Positions 24,502 to 32,682 of a stretch of DNA of 64,000 bases are shown piece after piece; the first letter of the stretch is position 1, and each line of letters starts with the position of its first letter. This DNA is from Lentzea flava. Lineage in GTDB: Bacteria > Actinomycetota > Actinomycetes > Mycobacteriales > Pseudonocardiaceae. The stretch covers positions 1 to 64,000 of the forward strand of contig NZ_BMRE01000027.1 of NCBI RefSeq assembly GCF_014648475.1. Reading direction: 5' to 3'. The translations under genes were made by a program, and so were the position numbers. The notes below the pieces were generated by a model. That model searched no databases, was not told the origin of the DNA, and saw only the letters and a program-made list of their open reading frames with translations.

Positions 24502-24963
24502 GTGCGTTTGACCCTCCGCGACTTCACCCCGGCGGACGAGCCCGAGGTGCTGCGGCTGTTCGCCGACTGCGACGACTGGTTCCAGGCTGCCACTGGTCAC
24601 CCGTCCGGGCCCGGCGACGTGCAGAGTCTCTTCTACGCGTTGCCGGAGGGGGCGCGGTTCGAGCAGAAGCAGCTGCTGGTCGCCGAGGCTCAGGGCATGA
24701 TCGGGTTCGTCGACCTCGTGCTGGACCACCCGGCGCCGGGGCACGCCAGCGTTGGTTTCTTCCTCGTGCCGAAGGATCTGCGGCGGTGGGGCATCGGCCG
24801 GGAGATGGCCAAGGCGCTCACCGAGCGCTACCCCGAGATCACGCACGTGCACGTGAGCCTCGCGGACTTCAAGCCCGGCAACGAGTTCCTCAGGGCCATG
24901 GGGTTCACGCTCAACGGTCAGCGCGCGGTGCTGGAGATCGCGCCGAGGTCCGACGGCCGGTAG
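24502..24963 (+). CDS. GNAT-family N-acetyltransferase
   Basis: A 153-residue acetyltransferase. The acetyl-CoA loop is L-R-R-W-G-I-G-R-E-M-A-K-A-L, and the later strand N-E-F-L-R-A-M-G-F-T is typical of GNAT motif B. The substrate is unknown. It starts with GTG and its last 46 bases overlap the DUF2236 gene, tail to tail. Confidence 0.88.
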   Translation: MRLTLRDFTPADEPEVLRLFADCDDWFQAATGHPSGPGDVQSLFYALPEGARFEQKQLLVAEAQGMIGFVDLVLDHPAPGHASVGFFLVPKDLRRWGIGREMAKALTERYPEITHVHVSLADFKPGNEFLRAMGFTLNGQRAVLEIAPRSDGR

Positions 24964-25793
24964 CCGGCGGGATAGCCGGGGTACGTGCGGTTGGGCGTGC
25001 TGGTGAGCTTCAGGGCTCGTCGCACGGGCATCCAGCGCACCACGCGAGCCCGCAGGCGCAACGCCAGGCGCCCCAGAACGCCGACCCAGCCCAGCGGGGC
25101 GTCGAAGCCGAACGCGCGCACCATCAACGGATCCAGCATCGCCACCACCGCCCGGGAGACCACCGGCTTCAGCACCGGCGGGTACCACGAGCAGAACAGG
25201 TCGAGCGTGTACTGGCCGATGCGGCGGTTCGACGGCGCGAACACGAAGTGCTGCTGTTCGTAGGCCGCTTTGAAGGCCCGGAACTCGTCGAAGTCCGACG
25301 GGATGTCGCGGATTCCCATGCGGGCGCCGACCGCGCGGTAGAAGTGGAACGCCGCCAGCTGCTCGTTGCGCGTCAGCGGCCTCCAGCCGTACTGCGCGAG
25401 CCAGTCGATCGGGTCGTAGATGAACGTCGACAGCACGTACAGCATGTCGTCGTTGGAGATGTCATAGCGGCCGTGCTGGCGGTTGACGACGCGCAGCGCC
25501 TCACGTCCGCGCGGGGAGTCGTAGCCGTGTTCGACGAGCTCCGCCATGAGCACTGCCGTGTCGTCGTAGCGCTTCTGCGGGCGGCGTTCGAACTCGCCGG
25601 TGCGCTCCAGCAGGCCCGAGATCGTCGGCACGCAGTACGTGCGGAACAGCGCCAGCTCCAACGACTTCTGGTAGTCCCACGGGAACTCCAGGCCCGCGGA
25701 GATCCTCATGATCTCCTCGTGGTCGGCTACCGGGTCGAGCGACGAGATGCGGTGGAGGTTCGCGAAGCGCGGCATGCACCCAAAGTCACGCAC
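24918..25793 (-). CDS. Oxygenase MpaB-like protein (DUF2236)
   Basis: A 291-residue helical protein of the DUF2236/MpaB family, whose characterised relatives (such as latex-clearing proteins) are heme b oxygenases. The start region P-R-F-A-N-L-H-R-I and D-I-P-S-D-F-D-E-F are family-like. The histidine ligand cannot be assigned with confidence by eye. The start is GTG 25793, with ATG 25775 as an alternative. Confidence 0.8.
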   Translation of the reverse strand: MRDFGCMPRFANLHRISSLDPVADHEEIMRISAGLEFPWDYQKSLELALFRTYCVPTISGLLERTGEFERRPQKRYDDTAVLMAELVEHGYDSPRGREALRVVNRQHGRYDISNDDMLYVLSTFIYDPIDWLAQYGWRPLTRNEQLAAFHFYRAVGARMGIRDIPSDFDEFRAFKAAYEQQHFVFAPSNRRIGQYTLDLFCSWYPPVLKPVVSRAVVAMLDPLMVRAFGFDAPLGWVGVLGRLALRLRARVVRWMPVRRALKLTSTPNRTYPGYPAGYRPSDLGAISSTAR

Positions 25794-25807
25794 GACCCCC
25801 CGAAACC

Positions 25808-25835
25808 AAAAGACCCCAGTCGGATGACTAGGGTC
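25808..25835 (-). terminator. Terminator of tRNA-Asn
   Basis: GACCCTAGTC (minus strand, 25835-25826) pairs with GACTGGGGTC (25821-25812) over 10 bp including one G-U, with a 4-nt loop and TTTT following (25811-25808). It begins eight bases past the tRNA. Confidence 0.85.
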
Positions 25836-25842
25836 TTGGAAG

Positions 25843-25915
25843 CTCCCCCAACTGGACTCGAACCAGTAACCCTGCGATTAACAGTCGCATGCTCTGCCAA
25901 TTGAGCTATGGGGGA
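25843..25915 (-). tRNA. tRNA-Asn (anticodon GTT)
   Basis: The minus-strand acceptor TCCCCCA (25915-25909) pairs with TGGGGGA (25850-25844). The D-arm is AGCTCAATTGGCAGAGC, the anticodon loop CTGTTAA reads GTT, and the T-arm has GGTTCGAGTCC. The discriminator is G and CCA is not encoded. An intrinsic terminator follows at once. Confidence 0.96.
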
Positions 25916-26059
25916 ATGTTCTGTTGTGGTCTTGCCTGTCAGGCTTGGTTCCTCCTGACAGTGGGTAACTCTACATGAGCCTCAAAACGGGTTCTGCAAC
26001 CACCCCCCACTTTGCGGCAAAATGGGCCCTGACCAGGCACGATGTGAGAGGAGACCCGC

Positions 26060-26341
26060 ATGAAGGGCATCTTGGTCGGTGCGGCGATCGGCTACGTGCT
26101 CGGCGCGAAGGCCGGACGGGAGCGCTACGACCAGATCGTGCGCCTGTGGCACCGCTTCATTGAGAACCCCACGGTGCGCCGGACGGCGAGCCAGGCCAAG
26201 GACAAGGCGTTCGAGGCCGCCCACCAGGCAAAAGACCTCGCCGCGGACGCTGCGGAGAAGGCCGCCGAGAAGGCCCCGTGGCGGCACCACGACGAGGCCA
26301 ACGGACGGCCCGTGACCCCCTCGGGGACGCCTCGGGCGTGA
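26060..26341 (+). CDS. YtxH-like small protein
   Basis: A 93-residue protein. A glycine-rich N-terminal hydrophobic segment (G-I-L-V-G-A-A-I-G-Y-V-L-G-A-K-A-G) precedes an alanine/lysine-rich amphipathic helix, the pattern of YtxH-domain general stress proteins. GAGAGGAG lies seven bases before the ATG. Single gene, convergent with tam. Confidence 0.8.
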   Translation: MKGILVGAAIGYVLGAKAGRERYDQIVRLWHRFIENPTVRRTASQAKDKAFEAAHQAKDLAADAAEKAAEKAPWRHHDEANGRPVTPSGTPRA

Positions 26342-26347
26342 CGATCT

Positions 26348-27088
26348 TCACACCTGCGCCACCACGAAGATCCGCCTGAACGGGAACCACGTCGTGCCGT
26401 CGGCTCGCTCCGGGTACGCCTCGCGCAGCCGCGGCGCCAGTTCCGCGACGTAGGCCTCCCAGTCCGATGAGGACAGTGCCGCGCGCACCGGCCGCAACGC
26501 CGTGCCGGTCACCCATTCGAGCACGGGATCGGGGCCGGACAGCCGCTGCACGTACGTGGTTTCCCAGGCGTCCACAGAGGAGCAGCCGGCCAGCAGTTCG
26601 GCGTACTCCACGGGCTCCAGAACGGGTTTCTCCGAGCGGAAGACGTGCGCCAGCGACGGTCCGGCGACCTCGCGGATCAGCCGGTGGGACGCGTCGGCGT
26701 AGTTGCCGGGCACCTGGAAGGCGAGCCACGCGCCGGCGGGCAGCGCCCCAGCCCACTTCGACACGATCGAGGGATGCGACGGAACCCACTGCAGGACCGC
26801 GTTGGACACCACGACATCGGTGTCCGGCAACGGTTCCCAGGTCGTCACGTCGTCCACGCGAGCGTCCACACCCGCGGCGCGAGCGGCCTCGACCATCTCG
26901 GACGACGAGTCGAACGCCTCGATGGCGGCGGACGGCCACCGCGAGGACAACGACGCGGTCAGATTTCCGGGCCCACAGCCCGCATCCACCACGCGACGAG
27001 GCTCGGAAGCCCCCACGCGCGCCACGAGTTCGTAGAACGGCCGCGCCCGGTGATCGGCGAAGGCCAAGTACTGCGCCGGATCCCACAT
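26348..27088 (-). CDS. tam: Trans-aconitate 2-methyltransferase
   Basis: A 246-residue methyltransferase. It begins [18 protein letters not shown] and has motif [13 protein letters not shown], then N-A-V-L-Q-W-V. This pattern is characteristic of Tam, which methylates trans-aconitate to relieve aconitase inhibition. It begins 24 bp before the end of the dnaG-linked gene on the same strand. Confidence 0.9.
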   Translation of the reverse strand: MWDPAQYLAFADHRARPFYELVARVGASEPRRVVDAGCGPGNLTASLSSRWPSAAIEAFDSSSEMVEAARAAGVDARVDDVTTWEPLPDTDVVVSNAVLQWVPSHPSIVSKWAGALPAGAWLAFQVPGNYADASHRLIREVAGPSLAHVFRSEKPVLEPVEYAELLAGCSSVDAWETTYVQRLSGPDPVLEWVTGTALRPVRAALSSSDWEAYVAELAPRLREAYPERADGTTWFPFRRIFVVAQV

Positions 27089-27112
27089 ACGGCTAACAGT
27101 ACACGCGTACTG

Positions 27113-27604
27113 CTAGCCCGCAAGCCTGGCGGCGAACGCCGCCACCGCGACGCGCACGTCGGCCAGATCCACCCCGGCGTCCCCGCGCGCCTGCCACACG
27201 ACGCCGTCCCGGCCGGGGATCTTGCGCTGCAGGATCCACACGCCGGGCGACTCGACGCGCTCCCGGTGCCGGATCGAGCCCTCGACGCGCTGACTGATCG
27301 CCCGCAGCACCCGGCCGGGGTCCTGCACCGCGAACCGTTGCGCCGGAAGGTCTTCGAGCAGCACGACCGGACCTTCCAGCCCGGCCTCCTGCGCCTCGAC
27401 GACCCGCAGCGCGCCCTCCCACTTCACCTTGCTGATCAGGTGCCAGCCGATCCGCCGCGGCCCCGGCACCCACAGCCCGAGCGACGTCACGACGAGATGC
27501 CCGTCCTGCACCGGCGTCGAAGCGATCACGGTCTCGTCCGGCTCCAACGACCCGGTGAACCCGTCCGGCGCACCGGAGCCGAACAACCGGCGGAACAGCC
27601 CCAC
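27113..27604 (-). CDS. Conserved protein translationally coupled to dnaG
   Basis: A 163-residue protein (starts V-G-L-F-R-R-L-F-G-S-G-A). The GTG at 27604 shares its first base with the dnaG stop (TAGTG), so it is coupled to dnaG. It is beta-rich with T-S-L-G-L-W-V-P-G-P-R-R-I-G-W-H-L-I-S-K-V, reminiscent of a PH-like fold, and has W-Q-A-R near the end. I do not recognise a named family. Coupling suggests a link with replication, but that is context only. Confidence 0.8.
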   Translation of the reverse strand: MGLFRRLFGSGAPDGFTGSLEPDETVIASTPVQDGHLVVTSLGLWVPGPRRIGWHLISKVKWEGALRVVEAQEAGLEGPVVLLEDLPAQRFAVQDPGRVLRAISQRVEGSIRHRERVESPGVWILQRKIPGRDGVVWQARGDAGVDLADVRVAVAAFAARLAG

Positions 27605-29493
27605 TACAGCACTCCAGCGCTCTGCTGCAGGAGCGCCTTGCGGTACTCCTCCAGCGCCACCAGGTCGCCCCACAGCGCCCGGTACTCGTCGGCGTCCTTG
27701 ATCGGGGACAGCCGCCGCAGCCGCGACTTCACGTCCTCGACCTGCCTGCCGACCTGCACCTCCTGCAGCCGCGCGATCACCATCGACACGTAGCGGAACT
27801 CGTCGTTCTGCTTGACGGCCAACGGTTCCACCGCGAGCTCGGTCAGCACCGACCGCACCGACGCGTGCGAGCACGCCTGCGAGATCGCGTCCAGGTACGC
27901 CGTGCCCGCGAGCCCGGAGGAGGCACCACCGGCCTCGCGGATCGCCCGGTGCAGCGCCACGTAGGCGGGCTCGGTGAACGCCTCGTCCGGCAGCGAGTCG
28001 TAGAGCGGACCGGCGTACTCCGGCAGCCGCAGCGCGACCTTGAGCACCTCGCGCTCAGGGATCAGCCGCGGGTCGCGCGGGTTGGGCCGCGGCGGTCCGT
28101 CGACCTCCACCCCCAGAGCCATCTGGTTCGGGTCGACGCGCTGAGCGGCCACGACCGGCGTCTTGCCGCCGGCGACCTGCCGCACCCGCCGCACGACCAT
28201 GGCCTCGTCGTCCCAGCCCACCCACCAGGCGAGCCGCGTGGCGTACCCGTCCCGCTTGGCGCGGTCCTTGATCTGCGCGACGAACGGCACCATCTTCTTC
28301 AACGCCTCGACGCGCCCGTCCACGGAGTCGAGGTCGTACGCCTTGAGCTGCGCCTTGATCGCGAACTCGATCAACGGCGTGCGCCGCGCCACCAGGTCGC
28401 GCACCGCGACGTCGCCCTTGGCCTGGCGCAGCTCGCACGGGTCCATGCCGTCCGGTGCCACCGCGATGTAGGTCTGCGCGGAGAACTGCTGCTCCCCCTC
28501 GAACGCCTTCAGCGCGGCCTTCTGCCCCGCCTCGTCGCCGTCGAAGGTGAAGATGACCTCGCCGTTCACGTCGTCGTCGATCAGCAGCCTGCGCAGCACG
28601 TTCATGTGCTCGGTGCCGAACGCCGTGCCGCACGACGCGACCGCCGTCGGCACACCGGCCAGGTGCATCGCCATCACGTCGGTGTAGCCCTCGACGATGA
28701 CGGCCTGCTTGCGCTTCGCGATCTCCCGCTTGGCCTGGTCGAGCCCGAACAGCACCTGCGACTTCTTGTAGATCATCGACTCGCTGGTGTTGAGGTACTT
28801 CGCCTGGATCGGGTCGTCGTCGAAGATCCGCCGCGCACCGAACCCGACGACCTCGCCGCCGATGTCCTTGATCGGCCACAGCAACCGCCGGTGGAACCTG
28901 TCGATCGGCCCCTGACGGCCCTCCTTGGTGAGCTGCGCCTTGATCAGCTCCTGCAGTTCGAAGCCGCGACCCAGCAGGTGCTTGGTGAGCTTGTCCCAGC
29001 CACCGGGCGCGAAACCGCAGCCGAACTGGCGTGCCGCGGCCTCGTCGAACCCGCGCTGGGCCAGGAACTCGCGCGCCGCCTGCGCCTCCGGTGAGGCGAG
29101 CTGCTCGGCGTAGTACTCGGCGGCCTGCTTGTGCGCCTCGATGAGCCTGCTGCGCGTGCCCCGATCGCGCTGGATCGTGACGCCGCCGCCCTCGTAGGTG
29201 AGCTGGATGCCCGCCCGGTCCGCGAGCCGCTCGACGGCCTCCACGAACGACAGGTGCTCGACCTTCATCACGAAGGCGATCACGTCGCCGCCCTCGCCAC
29301 AGCCGAAGCAGTGGAACGTGCCGTGTGACGGGCGCACGTTGAACGAGGGCGTCTTCTCGTCGTGGAAGGGGCACAACCCCTTGAGTGCGCCTCCGCCGGC
29401 TCTCTTCAGCGAAACGTGGTCGCCGACGACCTCATCGATGCGGCTGCGCTCACGCACCAATGCGATGTCGCTCTCCCTGATGCGTCCTGCCAC
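27604..29493 (-). CDS. dnaG: DNA primase
   Basis: A 629-residue primase. The N-terminal CHC2 zinc finger has C-P-F-H-D-E-K-T-P-S-F and H-C-F-G-C-G; the TOPRIM region has V-I-V-E-G-Y-T-D-V and F-D-G-D-E-A-G. The C-terminal part interacts with the DnaB helicase. I placed the start at GTG 29493 (V-A-G-R-I-R-E-S-D) from similarity to other actinobacterial primases. It makes RNA primers for replication and is coupled to the downstream 163-aa gene. Confidence 0.97.
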   Translation of the reverse strand: MAGRIRESDIALVRERSRIDEVVGDHVSLKRAGGGALKGLCPFHDEKTPSFNVRPSHGTFHCFGCGEGGDVIAFVMKVEHLSFVEAVERLADRAGIQLTYEGGGVTIQRDRGTRSRLIEAHKQAAEYYAEQLASPEAQAAREFLAQRGFDEAAARQFGCGFAPGGWDKLTKHLLGRGFELQELIKAQLTKEGRQGPIDRFHRRLLWPIKDIGGEVVGFGARRIFDDDPIQAKYLNTSESMIYKKSQVLFGLDQAKREIAKRKQAVIVEGYTDVMAMHLAGVPTAVASCGTAFGTEHMNVLRRLLIDDDVNGEVIFTFDGDEAGQKAALKAFEGEQQFSAQTYIAVAPDGMDPCELRQAKGDVAVRDLVARRTPLIEFAIKAQLKAYDLDSVDGRVEALKKMVPFVAQIKDRAKRDGYATRLAWWVGWDDEAMVVRRVRQVAGGKTPVVAAQRVDPNQMALGVEVDGPPRPNPRDPRLIPEREVLKVALRLPEYAGPLYDSLPDEAFTEPAYVALHRAIREAGGASSGLAGTAYLDAISQACSHASVRSVLTELAVEPLAVKQNDEFRYVSMVIARLQEVQVGRQVEDVKSRLRRLSPIKDADEYRALWGDLVALEEYRKALLQQSAGVL

Positions 29494-29528
29494 GTCCCCG
29501 AGTCTAATCCCCTGGCAAACTGCCAATC

Positions 29529-30401
29529 GTGACCGCGGCCGACGACTTCGCACTCCACCGAGCCCACCTCATCGGCGTGGCGTACCGGCTGACCGGCAGC
29601 GTCGCCGACGCCGAGGACGCCGTGCAGGAGGCCTGGCTGCGGTTCTCGACGGCCGAGGGCGTCAGGGACGTCCGCGGCTGGCTCACGACCGTGGTGAGCC
29701 GCATCTGCCTGGACCGGCTGCGGTCCGCCGCCGTGCGCAGGGAGACCTACGTGGGCTCGTGGCTGCCGGAACCGCTGCTGACCACCGACGAGGCCGACGA
29801 CCCGCTGGCGTCGGTGGTGCGGTCCGACGGCGTGCGCATGGCGGCCCTGGTCCTGCTGGACCGGCTCACGCCCGAGCAACGCGTCGCGTTCGTGCTGCAC
29901 GACGCGTTCTCGTTGCCGTTCAACGAGATCGCGGACACGCTCGGCGTCTCGGAGGCCTCAGCGCGCCAGCACGCCTCCCGCGCCCGCAAGGCCGTCGCGG
30001 GCGCCGAACCACCGCCCCGCGCGGCGCTCGCCGAGCAGCAGGAGGTGCTGGAGAAGTTCCTCCAGGCCATGGCGGGCGGCGACATCGGCGCGGTGCTCGG
30101 CCTGCTGCACCCGGACGCGATCATGGTCGGCGACGGCGGCGGCAAGGTCCGCACGGCGGTCAACACGATCACCGGCGCGGAGAAGATCGCCCGCTTCTTC
30201 TTCGGACTCCTCCGCAAGTACGGCTTCGAGGACGAGTTCCCGCAGGTGCGACCCGTGCAGGTCAACGGCGACCTCGGCGTCGTCATCCCGGCGCAAGGCG
30301 GGATGACCCCGCGCGTGACGACGTTCACCGTGCACGACGGGAAGATCCTCGCGGTCTACGACATCGCCAACCCCGACAAGCTCGGCCACGTGGACTTTTG
30401 A
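29529..30401 (+). CDS. ECF41-family RNA polymerase sigma factor (SigJ-like)
   Basis: A 290-residue sigma factor. Region 2 (D-A-E-D-A-V-Q-E-A-W-L-R) and region 4 (L-P-F-N-E-I-A-D-T-L-G-V-S-E) are followed by a SnoaL-like C-terminal domain. That domain carries D-G-G-G-K and N-P-D-K-L, the two motifs that mark ECF41 and are known to modulate its activity without a separate anti-sigma factor. ECF41 genes are usually next to carboxymuconolactone decarboxylase, oxidoreductase or epimerase genes, and such a decarboxylase lies at 31245-31802. It starts with GTG and is divergent from dnaG. Confidence 0.93.
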   Translation: MTAADDFALHRAHLIGVAYRLTGSVADAEDAVQEAWLRFSTAEGVRDVRGWLTTVVSRICLDRLRSAAVRRETYVGSWLPEPLLTTDEADDPLASVVRSDGVRMAALVLLDRLTPEQRVAFVLHDAFSLPFNEIADTLGVSEASARQHASRARKAVAGAEPPPRAALAEQQEVLEKFLQAMAGGDIGAVLGLLHPDAIMVGDGGGKVRTAVNTITGAEKIARFFFGLLRKYGFEDEFPQVRPVQVNGDLGVVIPAQGGMTPRVTTFTVHDGKILAVYDIANPDKLGHVDF

Positions 30402-30427
30402 TCTGGACCGCGCAGGCCGAGAGCCGG

Positions 30428-31240
30428 TCACCACCGCAACCGCAGCAGCTTCCCGACGTCCCTGAGCTTCGGGATCGCGCTGACGACCTTCATCTGGATC
30501 CTGCCGGACCTGGGCAACGCGTCCAGGTGCGGCAGGTCCACGCTGCGCCAGGCGTCCACAGTGGTCAGTCCGGGGTGCAGCGCCTCGACCTCGCGCGGGT
30601 CGTCGACACCCCAGTGCAGCGTCGCACCGGCGTTGCGCACGGCGGGAACGAGCTTCTGCAGCTTGATCCCCCACGAGCCGTAGACGTCGAACAGCAGCTC
30701 ACCACTGGCGAACCTGCTGGTGATCCTGCGGATCAACGCGTGGCCCTCCTCGCGCGTGAGGTACATCGAGAGGCCCTCGAACACCGCCACCGCCGGACGA
30801 TCCGCGGGCACGTCGGCCAGCCACGCGTCCTCCGTGACCGACGACGCCACTAGCCGGTAGTCGCCGGACGGCTCCGGCAACAGCTTGTGCCGCAACGCGA
30901 CCACGTCCGGCATGTCGACGTCGATCCAGCGCACGGTGTCCGGCCGTTCGATGCGATGCGCGCGCGTGTCCAGGCCACACGCGAGATGCAGCACCGTGCA
31001 CGTCGGGTTGCGCTGGATGAACTCACGAGTCCAGTCGTCGAGCACCTTGGCGCGGATCGCCACACCAACCGCGCTCGTCGTGTTCATGCCGGTCTTGGTG
31101 AAGTCGTAGTCGATGCGGTCGACCGCGCGCTTCGCCTCGTCGTCGTGCAGCACCGAGGTGGCTCGCCCGCTGTCCAGCGCCCGGCCGTACAGCGTGGCGA
31201 GCATGGTCTCCTGGGCACCCGTCAGGGTGATCTTCTCCAC
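30428..31240 (-). CDS. LCM/TcmP-like S-adenosylmethionine O-methyltransferase
   Basis: A 270-residue methyltransferase of the leucine carboxyl methyltransferase/TcmP type. Signature parts are L-H-L-A-C-G-L-D-T-R-A-H-R, W-I-D-V-D-M-P-D-V and F-E-G-L-S-M-Y-L-T. It probably methylates a small acid or polyketide. It starts four bases after the carboxymuconolactone decarboxylase stop, so the two form an operon under the ECF41-type promoter at 31811-31861. Confidence 0.88.
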   Translation of the reverse strand: MEKITLTGAQETMLATLYGRALDSGRATSVLHDDEAKRAVDRIDYDFTKTGMNTTSAVGVAIRAKVLDDWTREFIQRNPTCTVLHLACGLDTRAHRIERPDTVRWIDVDMPDVVALRHKLLPEPSGDYRLVASSVTEDAWLADVPADRPAVAVFEGLSMYLTREEGHALIRRITSRFASGELLFDVYGSWGIKLQKLVPAVRNAGATLHWGVDDPREVEALHPGLTTVDAWRSVDLPHLDALPRSGRIQMKVVSAIPKLRDVGKLLRLRW

Positions 31241-31244
31241 ACCT

Positions 31245-31802
31245 CTAGTGTGCCGGGACGCGGCACGCGTCGCCGCTGGTGAATCCCTGGTCCTTGATGC
31301 CGAACGCGCTGTTGAACCGCGCCCGCTGGTTCTCCAGCGCGATCTGGTACGTCAGCGCGACGAGTTCCTTGCGTCCCAGCAGCTTCTCCAGCTCGGCGAC
31401 CTGCTCGTCGGTGACGCTGACGGGTGTGTCGGTCATCGCGTCGGCGTACGCCAGCGCCTTGCGTTCGATGTCGGTGAAGAGCGGTGAGGTGGCGTACGAG
31501 TCGATGTGCTTCAACCGTTCGATGTCCAGGCCACCGTGCTTCATCAGCATCGCGCCGAAGTCGACGCACCACGAGCAGCCGAGCTTCACGGCCGTGCGGT
31601 AGACGCAGAGCTCGAACAACGGCCCGTGGACCGCCTTCTTGATCGCCAGTTCGTGCCGGCCGCTCGCGATCAGCAGCTTCGGATGGTGCGCCATGACCGT
31701 GACCGGTTCGGGCACGGCCCCGAACTCGCGCCGCGCGAACCAGTACAGGGCCTTGGTGAGCAGGCCCGCGTTCTTCTTGGTGACTCCCTTGATCCTCGTC
31801 AT
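31245..31802 (-). CDS. Carboxymuconolactone decarboxylase/AhpD-like protein, probable ECF41 target
   Basis: A 185-residue CMD-family protein. L-G-C-S-W-C-V-D-F is the redox-active C-x2-C of AhpD-like members, with a conserved helical core around it (H-G-P-L-F-E-L). The ATG at 31802 is eight bases from a CGTC -10 element, so the leader is very short. The frame is open upstream but consists of a repetitive S-R-S-L segment that is really the triplicated promoter. It is the partner class (decarboxylase, oxidoreductase, epimerase) known for ECF41 sigma factors, here on the far side of the methyltransferase from the sigma gene. Confidence 0.9.
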   Translation of the reverse strand: MTRIKGVTKKNAGLLTKALYWFARREFGAVPEPVTVMAHHPKLLIASGRHELAIKKAVHGPLFELCVYRTAVKLGCSWCVDFGAMLMKHGGLDIERLKHIDSYATSPLFTDIERKALAYADAMTDTPVSVTDEQVAELEKLLGRKELVALTYQIALENQRARFNSAFGIKDQGFTSGDACRVPAH

Positions 31803-31810
31803 GCCCTGTG

Positions 31811-31861
31811 GACGAGGCAGCCCTGAAGAACGTGACAGCGAACGTGACAGCGAACGTGACA
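31811..31861 (-). promoter_or_regulatory. ECF41-type promoter with triplicated -35 element
   Basis: On the minus strand TGTCACG (31837-31831) is followed after exactly 16 bases by CGTC (31814-31811). As I recall it, the ECF41 consensus is TGTCACA, a spacer of about 16, and CGTC. Two further copies of the -35 unit lie upstream, because a 12-bp unit (GAACGTGACAGC on the plus strand) is repeated from 31828 to 31862. The decarboxylase ATG lies eight bases past CGTC. Confidence 0.7.
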
Positions 31862-31908
31862 CCTTTGGGTGACTGGGTTGCGAGCCTGGCACCTCATAGG
31901 GTCCTGGC

Positions 31909-32088
31909 ATGAGCAACGACTTCGTGCTGGACATCGATCACGAGTCGGCCGGCCTGCTGGCGGGAACACTGCTGGCGGGCGACTCGTGTGCGGTGCCGGT
32001 GCGTCACCAGAACGTCCGCCTGCTGCTGTGCGCGCTGCCCGGCGAGGACGGCATGCGGCTCTTCCTGCGCCGCAACACCCCCAACTAA
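31909..32088 (+). CDS. Small 59-residue protein, unknown
   Basis: An ATG-started frame with the G/C-rich third positions of real genes here. It reads M-S-N-D-F-V-L-D-I-D-H-E-S-A-G-L-L-A-G and ends L-F-L-R-R-N-T-P-N, with cysteines near 27 and 41. No family recognised. Its stop overlaps the last bases of the DUF5753-like gene, tail to tail, and it is divergent from the ECF41 target operon. DUF5753 proteins often have a small partner gene (DUF397); this peptide lies in that position but does not look like DUF397. Confidence 0.6.
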   Translation: MSNDFVLDIDHESAGLLAGTLLAGDSCAVPVRHQNVRLLLCALPGEDGMRLFLRRNTPN

Positions 32089-32603
32089 CGGTCGTACACG
32101 GCCACGTAGTCCATCAGCAGGTCGCGCGACCGCTCGTTGTCGAGCGCGATGGCGTGCATCCGCCGGAAGATCAGCACGGCCCGTTCGACGGTGGCCGCGT
32201 CGCTGGCGAGCACCCAGTTCGCGAGGTAGACGAGCGGCGGCTCGTGCTCGTACTGGATCAGCGCGTAGTCCAGCCCGACCGCCCCCGCGGCGCCGGAGCT
32301 GGCCGGCACGATCCTGATCGACGGCGCGTGGAACAGCAGGTGCAGGACCTGGTCCTCCATCAGCCGGTCGTTCCCCACCACGGTGCGCAGCGCGTACTCG
32401 TGGATGAAGAACACGCACCGCGGCAGCACGCCGTCAGGTTGCAGCTCCGGTGCCGGGGTGAGGCCCAGCGCGCCTGCCAGCGCCTTCGCGTAGCACTCCG
32501 TCCTGAGCAGGACGGGAACGGTGACGCCGCTGAAGCACGTGATCTGCGTGGCGCCGGCCGCGGCGAGCACGACGAGCTGCTCGCCGGCACCGTGCTGGGT
32601 CAT
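32085..32603 (-). CDS. Orphan DUF5753-like (Scr1-type antitoxin ligand domain) protein
   Basis: A 172-residue protein. V-P-V-L-L-R-T-E-C-Y-A, then I-R-I-V-P-A-S-S-G-A-A-G-A-V-G-L-D, and P-L-V-Y-L-A-N-W match the pattern of the DUF5753 domain usually fused behind an XRE helix-turn-helix. Here no DNA-binding domain is present. I chose ATG 32603 because the extra 18 codons upstream have poor codon use and hold the palindrome GATCATGATC (32624-32633), a likely promoter element. Function unknown. Confidence 0.65.
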   Translation of the reverse strand: MTQHGAGEQLVVLAAAGATQITCFSGVTVPVLLRTECYAKALAGALGLTPAPELQPDGVLPRCVFFIHEYALRTVVGNDRLMEDQVLHLLFHAPSIRIVPASSGAAGAVGLDYALIQYEHEPPLVYLANWVLASDAATVERAVLIFRRMHAIALDNERSRDLLMDYVAVYDR

Positions 32604-32682
32604 GACTGGAACGGTAAAGGCATGATCATGATCGCGCCGCGCGAAACGCTCGCCCATCAGGGCGAACAGTCCCGGAAATCGC

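Noticed and set aside
31828-31862. PHO box (PhoP binding direct repeats)
   Set aside because: PHO boxes repeat every 11 bp with GTTCACC; here the period is 12 and each unit contains an ECF41-like -35 with a correctly spaced CGTC.
31803-31934. Extension of the decarboxylase to an upstream start with an S-R-S-L repeat
   Set aside because: The repeat is the triplicated promoter; the family N-terminus fits ATG 31802.
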